This document shows, piece after piece, positions 1-4,817 of a stretch of DNA of 6,939 nucleotides. The notes under the pieces are model-generated. The model worked only from the letters and a program-made list of their open reading frames with translations. It did not search any database and was not told the DNA's origin. This DNA is from a bacterium (GTDB lineage Bacteria; UBA9089), in NCBI GenBank assembly GCA_003485015.1, contig DNCN01000098.1, positions 1-6,939 on the forward strand. Direction: 5' to 3'. Made by a program: the position numbers and the translations under genes. The first letter of the stretch is position 1; the number at the start of each line of letters is the position of its first letter.

Positions 1-4
1 TTCT

Positions 5-10
5 TGTCAA
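5..10 (-). promoter_or_regulatory. Possible -35 box (TTGACA) of a promoter running off the left edge
   Basis: Read on the minus strand this is a perfect TTGACA hexamer, about 30 bases past the stop codon of the propeller gene. Its -10 partner would lie outside the window. It may belong to the promoter of the next leftward gene. A single hexamer can arise by chance, so this is only a candidate. The near-palindrome at 12-29 lies directly upstream of it. Confidence 0.25.
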
Positions 11-11
11 G

Positions 12-29
12 GAGTTAATTAATAAACTC
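12..29. repeat. 18-bp near-perfect palindrome between genes
   Basis: The outer arms GAGTT and AACTC pair exactly. One T:T mismatch follows, then a central ATTAAT that is itself palindromic. It lies just after the propeller stop codon in the leftward direction and just before the possible -35 box at 5-10. It could be a dyad binding site for a dimeric regulator of the next gene. It could also act as a weak 3' hairpin for the propeller transcript, but it lacks the GC-rich stem and T-run of a good intrinsic terminator. Confidence 0.35.
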
Positions 30-40
30 AACAACGTCCC

Positions 41-1168
41 CTAATTCGACAATGTGATCACATAGATATCGCCTGTCTTTCCTGAAACATAGACAATCTT
101 TGAACCATCTGGCGACCAATCAGGATAAAGCTCAGCCTCATCTTTTGTATCTGTAAGTGCCCTCCAGCCAGTGTTATTAGCATTTCCCACATACAAATCC
201 GCATCTATCAATGCTCCACTTGCCGTTTCAATTCCATATCCTTCTTCATGTCTAACCTGCCCTTCTTCCCTAATTTCATTGACTATTATTTTAGTTCCAT
301 CAGGCGACCAAGATGCATAATATGGGAATAGTAGGGGTGGAGCAAATTTTTTAGTTCCATCTATCCAAAGTATTATTATATGTCCACTTTCACTCCTTTG
401 ATAGCATACTTTCTTGCCATCAGGTGAGATGATAGGATCAATCCCCTTTTTTACTAGAACCTGTTCATTCTTTCCATCGGCATCTGCAATCCAAATTTTT
501 TCATCCAAATAATAAATAATTCTTCCTTGATCAGCTGAGGTTTCAACTGGGAATGACTTTAGTCTTGTTGTAGTTTTATCTTGAGTTATCTTTACTACTC
601 TACCATCTATTACACTGATGATTTCTCCAGATGGCTGTCTCACCCCCGCCTTTAGATATTCATCCCTCTTAGAGGTTGCAACCGTATAGATTTTTTCTTT
701 TTCAATTTCAACAACTTCAATTGCTGTCCCTGTGTTGAGTATTAACTCTTTGCTACTCGAACTCCAAAAATCACACAGTCCCCATGCTATATCACGCCCT
801 TTTATAGTCAATTCTCTTTTATTTTTTCCATCAGCATTTATTATCCAAACTCCATCAAAGCCTCCGGCTCTAAAACCAGCATTACTACCAAAAACTATCT
901 TCCTGCCATCGGGAGACCATTTTGGGAATACATAAGTCTTGTATTTGGTCTTACACGCATCATAGGTTAACCTTTCTACCTTAACCACCTTTAACCCACT
1001 TGCATCTACATCTGCAAACTTTGGACTTACACTTTTCTTGTAGTCCCTCTGCCCTTCCACTTCTGTCAATCCTTTACCATTATTTGGCAGGGCACTCATC
1101 CCATTAACGATCACCATGCCCAGACCTATTAAGATCCCTAATACTATTTTTCTTCTAATTCTAACCAT
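41..1168 (-). CDS. Exported TolB-like beta-propeller (PD40 repeat) protein
   Basis: The protein has 375 residues from the preferred start. The N-terminus has a basic stretch (VRIRRK), then a hydrophobic run of about 18 residues ending near VNGMSA, which is a typical signal peptide. There is no lipobox cysteine, so it is probably periplasmic or secreted. The rest carries repeated blades with the PD40 hallmark SPDG(R/K/T/S)KI: WSPDGRKIVF near residue 84, ISPDGKKVCY near 247, WSPDGTKIIV near 287 and WSPDGSKIVY at about 351. More degenerate blades lie between, with IADADGKNEQ and INADGKNKRE turns. This matches the C-terminal propeller of TolB, but the TolB N-terminal domain is absent, so it should not be called TolB. 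Such propellers usually bind proteins or sugars, and no catalytic residues are visible. An ATG four codons upstream (1178-1180) is in frame. The second ATG is chosen because GGAGGT (1173-1178) sits 4 bases before it and overlaps the first ATG. The gene looks more AT-rich than its neighbours. Confidence 0.8.
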   Translation of the reverse strand: MVRIRRKIVLGILIGLGMVIVNGMSALPNNGKGLTEVEGQRDYKKSVSPKFADVDASGLKVVKVERLTYDACKTKYKTYVFPKWSPDGRKIVFGSNAGFRAGGFDGVWIINADGKNKRELTIKGRDIAWGLCDFWSSSSKELILNTGTAIEVVEIEKEKIYTVATSKRDEYLKAGVRQPSGEIISVIDGRVVKITQDKTTTRLKSFPVETSADQGRIIYYLDEKIWIADADGKNEQVLVKKGIDPIISPDGKKVCYQRSESGHIIILWIDGTKKFAPPLLFPYYASWSPDGTKIIVNEIREEGQVRHEEGYGIETASGALIDADLYVGNANNTGWRALTDTKDEAELYPDWSPDGSKIVYVSGKTGDIYVITLSN

Positions 1169-1223
1169 TTTTACCTCCATAAGTTGTTATACTGCTATAG
1201 ATTACTCTTTTGCCATTATTCAT
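1161..1223 (-). CDS. Possible 20-codon leader ORF overlapping the propeller gene start
   Basis: An ATG at 1223-1221 is preceded by AAGGAG (1229-1234) at a 5-base spacing, which is close to ideal. It opens a 20-codon frame, MNNGKRVIYSS and so on, that ends at TAG (1161-1163). The stop falls inside the first codons of the propeller gene in another frame, so the downstream ATG and its GGAGGT site both lie within this ORF. The leader starts only 18 bases after the T-run of the terminator at 1241-1281. Its position suggests a translated leader coupled to the propeller gene. The peptide has no recognisable family and no run of a single amino acid of the kind that senses tRNA charging. It could be a chance frame. 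The ribosome binding site is the main argument for it. Confidence 0.35.
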   Translation of the reverse strand: MNNGKRVIYSSITTYGGKNG

Positions 1224-1240
1224 ATTGTCTCCTTCTTCTC

Positions 1241-1281
1241 AAAAACAAAAAACACCCAGACACATACACCCTACCTGAGTG
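1241..1281 (-). terminator. Intrinsic terminator, or attenuator, between MEMO-AMMECR1 and propeller genes
   Basis: Read leftward, the arm CACTCAGG (1274-1281) pairs with TCTGGGTG (1253-1260) to give an 8-bp stem including two G-U pairs. The loop is 13 bases, and a T-rich tail TTTTTTGTTTTT (1241-1252) follows directly. This is a standard intrinsic terminator layout. It lies about 160 bases beyond the MEMO-AMMECR1 stop codon and would end that transcript. I see no convincing promoter between it and the propeller start 73 bases further on, so read-through or regulated attenuation is also possible. Confidence 0.6.
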
Positions 1282-1289
1282 CCTTTAAC

Positions 1290-1317
1290 CTCAAAAGATG
1301 ATTTCTAAATTTTTGAG
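1290..1317. repeat. AT-rich inverted repeat next to the terminator
   Basis: A perfect 7-bp inverted repeat, CTCAAAA (1290-1296) and TTTTGAG (1311-1317), has a 14-base loop. It lies 8 bases upstream of the terminator hairpin in the leftward direction, so a transcript from the MEMO gene would carry two hairpins in tandem. It may help 3' end stability or add to a regulatory leader. No other function is evident. The remainder of the gap, 1318-1442, holds no gene or promoter that I can support. Confidence 0.35.
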
Positions 1318-1442
1318 ATTTTAATTGGAGAGTGGCAATAGTCATCTTTGGTAGATCGAAGGTATAGACGGAGGTCTGGAGCAAATTGGTCTTTTTAATA
1401 TCAGAAGGAATCTAGCCCCCCACTTATCGACTAATTTCCCTT

Positions 1443-2876
1443 TTATTCTTCGTCAAAGACCTGGGCAGTGAAGATGTGGATTCTTGCTCCCTTCTTGTAG
1501 GCATCTGGTGGTAGGCCGGCCTTAAGACAGCCTTGTTTCAGAAACTCATCTCGACTCCACTTACGCTCCTTTGCCACCTGGGGAAGCAGAAGTCCACTCT
1601 GCCAACCCTGGGTAATATAGAGACCATGGGTTCCGGGTTGAATAAGGTTAATATCTTTTGCCTCCTCTATGGGTGAAAGGATTGATATCGTTATCTTGAT
1701 TTTGTTGAGTTCATCTTTAGTTACGGGCGGGAACCTCAAATCCTGTGTAGCCGCTTTGATAGCTGTATCCCTGACTGCTTCATAAAGTGGTTTAATTGGA
1801 AAGGTGTATCCGATGCATCCCCTAAGTTTTTCATCCTTGGTAAGGGTAACAAAGACCCCCCGGTCCTCTTTAATGAGAGCTGAGATGGGTTTAAAGGAAG
1901 GGGATTTCTTTGTCTCAAGGTACTCCGCGATCGACCTTCGAGCAATCTTCAAAAGCTCTATCTGGGCCTCCTTGTTCAGTTGGTCAGTGCTATACAGAGC
2001 AAATGAGGCATAACCGACTACACGGGAGAAGTCTTTAGTGACATCACCAGAATTAGCATGATTGAGAAGTTTGATCTTATCTGCCCTTAGGCCTTTGGCT
2101 ACCTCAATGGCCACAGCGGCAGGTCCCCCTCCGCACATCTCAACTTCTCCCTTAGCCAATCCTGTAATAAGTTCATCTTTATCCATCTTTTGGATAATAG
2201 AAAAGGCAATTTTATCTTTTTTAACTGCCTCATTGTAAGGGTAATAGTGAGAGAAGTCAGTTGAGGCTATAAGTAACACCTTCTTTTTTTCCTTTTTAAG
2301 CACCTTGGTTAGGGTCTGACTTAGGATATCACAGAAGGGTTTTGACTGGTCGCCCATTAAGATGGGTACGATCTTGAAATCCTTGCTGGTACGCTGGAGG
2401 AATGGAAGCTGAACCTCCAAAGAGTGTTCCTTAAGATGATGTTCCGGATTAAAGGTAATGATTTCGCTCTCCTTGATGATCGCCGAAGCCAGATCCTTAT
2501 CTATAGGGATTTTGCCTAAAGGTGTTTCAAACATTCCCTCGCCATAAACAGAGATTCCCCGAAAATACCGATGGTGGCTTGGGCCAATAAGGATGATGGT
2601 ATTGAATTGCCGTTTAAGAAGTTGCTTATAGGCGTAAGTTGCTACCTTACCCGAGAATTCATAACCGGCATGAGGTACAATAAGAGCGACAAGTCTTCCT
2701 AAAAGCGGCTGATCCTCTACTTCCCCTAAGTAACCATCTATCTTCTCCCTTAAGATAGGCCCTGAATCCGGATAGAACAACCCAGCCACCTGGGCTGGTC
2801 GAATCCGTTCACCCCTAACATGGGGAATTCCAACAAATAGACTGACCACAAGAGCAATGACTAAGGATTTTCTCAT
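1443..2876 (-). CDS. Exported MEMO-AMMECR1 fusion protein (AmmeMemoRadiSam B + A)
   Basis: The 477-residue protein has three parts. Residues 1-22 are a signal peptide: basic MRK, a hydrophobic core, and a likely cut after VRG. Residues 24-295 are a MEMO domain, starting with RPAQVAGLFYP. It keeps the family's metal-site-like residues: His69 in VPHAGY, His101/102 in GPSHH, His151 in HSLEVQLPFL, Asp207 and His210 in STDFSHY, and Cys248 in CGGGP. Residues 305-477 are an AMMECR1 domain with the hallmark LRGCIG (351-356), a DLRFPPV stretch, and W(S)RDEFL...C.KAGLP near the end. In many prokaryotes these domains are separate genes beside a radical SAM gene (AmmeMemoRadiSam families). Here A and B are one polypeptide and the radical SAM partner is not in the window. 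The biochemical role is unresolved, and a redox or metal-dependent function is inferred only. The ATG has AGGAGG (2887-2892) 10 bases upstream, a slightly long spacing. No convincing promoter was found. The family call is firm; export is predicted from sequence. Confidence 0.9.
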   Translation of the reverse strand: MRKSLVIALVVSLFVGIPHVRGERIRPAQVAGLFYPDSGPILREKIDGYLGEVEDQPLLGRLVALIVPHAGYEFSGKVATYAYKQLLKRQFNTIILIGPSHHRYFRGISVYGEGMFETPLGKIPIDKDLASAIIKESEIITFNPEHHLKEHSLEVQLPFLQRTSKDFKIVPILMGDQSKPFCDILSQTLTKVLKKEKKKVLLIASTDFSHYYPYNEAVKKDKIAFSIIQKMDKDELITGLAKGEVEMCGGGPAAVAIEVAKGLRADKIKLLNHANSGDVTKDFSRVVGYASFALYSTDQLNKEAQIELLKIARRSIAEYLETKKSPSFKPISALIKEDRGVFVTLTKDEKLRGCIGYTFPIKPLYEAVRDTAIKAATQDLRFPPVTKDELNKIKITISILSPIEEAKDINLIQPGTHGLYITQGWQSGLLLPQVAKERKWSRDEFLKQGCLKAGLPPDAYKKGARIHIFTAQVFDEE

Positions 2877-3253
2877 CTCTTTTATCCCTCCTATAATTAG
2901 GTACTGTAAAGAAAGAAGTTTTTACTCGGAATCAAATCGAATGAGTTAGGTGTCAATTCGGATTGGTCCATCCACTATCGTTGGTAATGTTTTGATGAGA
3001 GATCATCCTGATTGAGCCAGTCGAACATCGAAAGGATCTCCCGAGGGACTTAAGGTGTAAGCACAAGATTAGGTGCCTTATGGAATATCCCTTTAGAGTC
3101 ATTGAGCACACCAAATAGATAGAATGTTTAGGATGTTTATCATAGATAATAAAGCCTTACATTCAAGAATAAAGAGGTTCTGGGGTTTTTGTCTCTTTTG
3201 TCCTTCTTATTATTGATTTCTGTAAATGGTTATGATGCCTTTGGGTATCGCTT
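2877..3253. other. 377-base intergenic region without a gene
   Basis: No reading frame with a ribosome binding site, and no tRNA or recognisable structured RNA, was found on either strand. Its contents are the MEMO gene's AGGAGG site at 2887-2892, the decayed inverted repeat at 2999-3040, and a short inverted repeat AAAGAG/CTCTTT (3171-3176 and 3193-3198) too weak to call a terminator. Termination of the pilT transcript is therefore unexplained. The length of the gap argues that the MEMO gene has its own promoter, though I could not place one. Confidence 0.5.
2999..3040. repeat. Degenerate REP-like inverted repeat
   Basis: The left arm GAGATCATCCT (2999-3009) and right arm AGGATCTC (3033-3040) are inverted copies, apart from a 3-base insertion in the left arm. 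The middle contains TTGAGCCAGTCGAA. The order ATCCTGA...GAGC..AGTCGAA..AGGATCTC resembles, from memory, a short dispersed element found in many bacterial genomes and often seen as TCATCCTGAGCGAAGTCGAA followed by GGATCT. Here extra bases interrupt it, suggesting an old, decaying copy. CTCCCGAGGGA directly after it (3038-3048) is a further small inverted repeat. No second copy is in the window, so the family assignment rests on resemblance. Confidence 0.4.
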
Positions 3254-4375
3254 TTAGGTATTGTTTTCAAACTCAAAATCCTGGCCTGTCCCTGAGTATA
3301 TTCCCTTAAAAGCAAGTCTTAACTCTTCGGGGTTACTAGCTGCAGCTAAGGCATCCTCACTGCTGATCCTTCCTTGTTGGTAAAGAGAGGCTAGGGATTG
3401 ATTGAAGGTTTGCATCCCATAGAATGCGCCTTCGGCGATAGCATTTGTAATCTGGTAGATATTATTCTCAACAATCAATTTGCGCACAAAAGCCGTTCCC
3501 TTCATCACCTCTACTGCTGGAATCAGTCCCTTCTGGTCCTGTCGGGGTAGAAGTCGTTGCGAGATAACCCCCCGAAGGAGGAGTGAGAGTTGCATGCGCA
3601 ATTGTTGATGCTGATAGGGTGGGAAGAAGTTGATGATTCGTTCAATGGTTTGGGGAGCATCGATGGTATGGAGGGTGGAAAGGACTAGGTGTCCTGTTTC
3701 GGCAGCCGTAATGGCTGCAGCCACTGTCTCTACATCCCTCATTTCACCAATAAGAACAACATCGGGATCCTGCCGTAGTATGTGTCTTAAGGCATCACTA
3801 AAGGAGAGGGTATCCATACCTACTTCTCGCTGAGTGACTATGCCTACCTTGTCCCGATGGAGAAATTCGATCGGATCCTCAATGGTAATGATGTGATCTT
3901 TCCGAGTGGAATTTATGTAATCGATCATAGCCGCTAAAGTGGTCGATTTCCCTGAACCAGCTGCGCCGGTAACCAAGACCAAACCTCTCACCTCTTCAGC
4001 CAAATCCTTCACTCCCGGAGGTACATTAAGCTCCTCAAACTTAGGGATATCAAAAGGGATAGAACGGAAGGCAATACTTACTGTACCCCGCTGATACAAG
4101 ATATTCACTCGAAATCGGCCCAGTCCCGAAACGCTATACGCTAGATCCATCTCTCGTGTCTCTTTAAACCGGGAGAGCTGAGCTTGATTCATAAGGGTTG
4201 CGGCAAATTCTTCAGTGCGAAGAGGCGATAGAGGGCTGTCCTCCCAGTCGGGCGCTATTTTAGCAATAGAAGTAAGTTCCTCGTTGATGCGGAACATTGG
4301 ATAGTTACCCACTTTGAGGTGAAGATCCGAAGCTTTGGCATCAACCATTATCCTTAACAACTCATCAATCTGCAT
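3254..4375 (-). CDS. pilT: PilT/PilU-family type IV pilus retraction ATPase
   Basis: The 373-residue cytoplasmic hexameric ATPase should depolymerise type IV pili and drive twitching motility. The N-terminus has the family's ASDLHL motif (15-20). The motor domain shows a Walker A GAAGSGKST (137-145, Lys143), an Asp box IEDPIEF (165-171), a Walker B region DVVLIGEMRD (205-214) with Glu211, and a His box GHLVLSTLHT (228-237). The Walker A has AA where PilT usually has PT, which should be tolerated. The PilT AIRNLIRE motif appears as FVRKLIVEN (296-304). The tail GMQTFNQSLASLYQQGRIS resembles PilU and non-proteobacterial PilT paralogues. The protein is slightly longer than typical PilT (about 345 residues) because of extra residues near 38-53 and a C-terminal extension. 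No other pilus gene is in the window. The start is well supported, with AGGAGG (4380-4385) 4 bases before the ATG and a clear promoter at 4415-4443. PilT versus PilU cannot be settled from this alone. Confidence 0.92.
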   Translation of the reverse strand: MQIDELLRIMVDAKASDLHLKVGNYPMFRINEELTSIAKIAPDWEDSPLSPLRTEEFAATLMNQAQLSRFKETREMDLAYSVSGLGRFRVNILYQRGTVSIAFRSIPFDIPKFEELNVPPGVKDLAEEVRGLVLVTGAAGSGKSTTLAAMIDYINSTRKDHIITIEDPIEFLHRDKVGIVTQREVGMDTLSFSDALRHILRQDPDVVLIGEMRDVETVAAAITAAETGHLVLSTLHTIDAPQTIERIINFFPPYQHQQLRMQLSLLLRGVISQRLLPRQDQKGLIPAVEVMKGTAFVRKLIVENNIYQITNAIAEGAFYGMQTFNQSLASLYQQGRISSEDALAAASNPEELRLAFKGIYSGTGQDFEFENNT

Positions 4376-4414
4376 TTACCCTCCTCTAAGCTAGACTACC
4401 TCAACACAACTAGA

Positions 4415-4443
4415 ATTATCTCACAAAATTGCCAAGATTTCAA
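4415..4443 (-). promoter_or_regulatory. Sigma70-type promoter of the pilT gene
   Basis: Read leftward: TTGAAA (-35, 4438-4443), a 17-base spacer, then GATAAT (-10, 4415-4420). Each hexamer differs from consensus by one or two bases and the spacing is ideal. Transcription should begin near 4408, leaving a short untranslated leader of about 33 bases that contains the AGGAGG site. An inverted repeat (4421-4455) overlaps the spacer and -35 box, so the promoter may be repressible. Confidence 0.7.
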
Positions 4444-4455
4444 GGTTTTTTGTGA
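4421..4455. repeat. Inverted repeat over the pilT promoter (candidate operator)
   Basis: TCACAAAA (4421-4428) and TTTTGTGA (4448-4455) form a perfect 8-bp inverted repeat with 19 bases between the arms. It straddles the pilT promoter spacer and -35 box. A 9-bp direct repeat AAAATTGCC also lies here (4425-4433 and 4460-4468), 35 bases apart. The second copy sits 21 bases upstream of the -35 box of the divergent BON promoter. The region is AT-rich, so some of this may be chance. A shared regulator of both directions is an inference. Confidence 0.35.
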
Positions 4456-4488
4456 TTGAAAAATTGCCCTTCTAAAAAATTTTCTCTC

Positions 4489-4517
4489 TTGACTTTCCTT
4501 AGTTTTTATACTATACT
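4489..4517 (+). promoter_or_regulatory. Sigma70-type promoter of the BON-lolC genes
   Basis: TTGACT (-35, 4489-4494) and TATACT (-10, 4512-4517) are separated by exactly 17 bases. Each hexamer is one base from consensus, making this the strongest promoter match in the window. Transcription should start near 4524, about 46 bases before the BON start codon. It faces away from the pilT promoter, and the two -35 boxes are about 45 bases apart. Confidence 0.75.
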
Positions 4518-4539
4518 ACTTTGCAGTCAATTACAGGCC

Positions 4540-4558
4540 TTCTCTTTGGTAAAGGGAG
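4540..4558 (+). promoter_or_regulatory. Hairpin enclosing the BON gene ribosome binding site
   Basis: TTCTCTTT (4540-4547) can pair with AAAGGGAG (4551-4558) through eight pairs, two of them G-U, around a 3-base GGT loop. The right arm contains the only Shine-Dalgarno-like sequence before the BON start codon (GGGAG, 11 bases upstream, a rather long spacing). Folding would hide it and lower initiation. There is no T-run, so it is not a terminator. It may be a simple RNA thermometer or protein-binding hairpin, or chance. Confidence 0.35.
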
Positions 4559-4569
4559 ATTGAAAAGAT

Positions 4570-4815
4570 ATGGCTAGTGATGCACAGATCGGTCGGGATT
4601 TGGAGCTTCGGCTCTTCCGGCTGAATCTTGGCGAAAAGATAAGGGTGGCAGTCTCAAACGGTGTAGTTACTCTGAATGGCTCGGTTCCCACCTTTCGTGA
4701 TAAGATAGAGATTGAACGAGCTGTCCTTGAAGATCGTCGGATTCGTAAGGTTAAGAATATGCTCCGTGTCATTACAGAGGTTTCCCCCATGGTCAAACGG
4801 GGAGGAGCAACTTAA
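4570..4815 (+). CDS. Small single-BON-domain protein
   Basis: The 81-residue protein is essentially one BON domain. Its core reads IRVAVSNGVVTLNGSVPTF (residues 24-42), with the characteristic beta-strand, Gly-Val-Val-x-Leu-x-Gly turn, then DKIEIERAVLEDRRIRKVKNMLRVI, the helix and V.NML.V strand. BON domains usually bind phospholipid or membrane surfaces. Many are periplasmic, as in OsmY, but this one has no signal peptide or membrane segment and ends with a basic VKRGGAT tail, so a cytoplasmic or inner-membrane-surface location is inferred. The ATG is the only reasonable start, and its GGGAG site at 4554-4558 is in a hairpin. The stop codon is 2 bases before the lolC-like start, and the lolC ribosome binding site lies within this gene's last codons. 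The two genes are therefore very likely cotranscribed and translationally linked. The exact role is unknown. Confidence 0.8.
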   Translation: MASDAQIGRDLELRLFRLNLGEKIRVAVSNGVVTLNGSVPTFRDKIEIERAVLEDRRIRKVKNMLRVITEVSPMVKRGGAT

Positions 4816-4817
4816 GA

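Noticed and set aside
732..1301. Plus-strand reading frames of 67 and 61 codons opposite the propeller gene and its upstream region
   Set aside because: They lie antisense to a well-supported coding region or run through the terminator hairpin. They have no good ribosome binding site and no recognisable protein features.
1272..1346. 24-codon minus-strand frame (beginning MTIATLQLK) ending in the terminator loop
   Set aside because: It has no ribosome binding site before its ATG, so a second leader peptide is not supported.
1736..2013. Reading frames of 69 codons on both strands inside the MEMO-AMMECR1 gene
   Set aside because: They overlap the conserved AMMECR1 and linker coding region in other frames and show no domain or initiation signal.
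3171..3198. Possible terminator for pilT (AAAGAG/CTCTTT hairpin)
   Set aside because: The stem has only six A/T-rich pairs, the loop is 16 bases, and no T-run follows in the leftward direction.
4421..4455. CRP-like site because of the TCACA and TGTGA half-sites
   Set aside because: A CRP site needs TGTGA, six bases, then TCACA. Here the half-sites are in the opposite order and 25 bases apart.
4527..4796. 89-codon minus-strand frame opposite the BON gene
   Set aside because: It is antisense to a recognisable BON domain. Its sequence is rich in Ser, Arg and Thr, as expected for a shadow frame.
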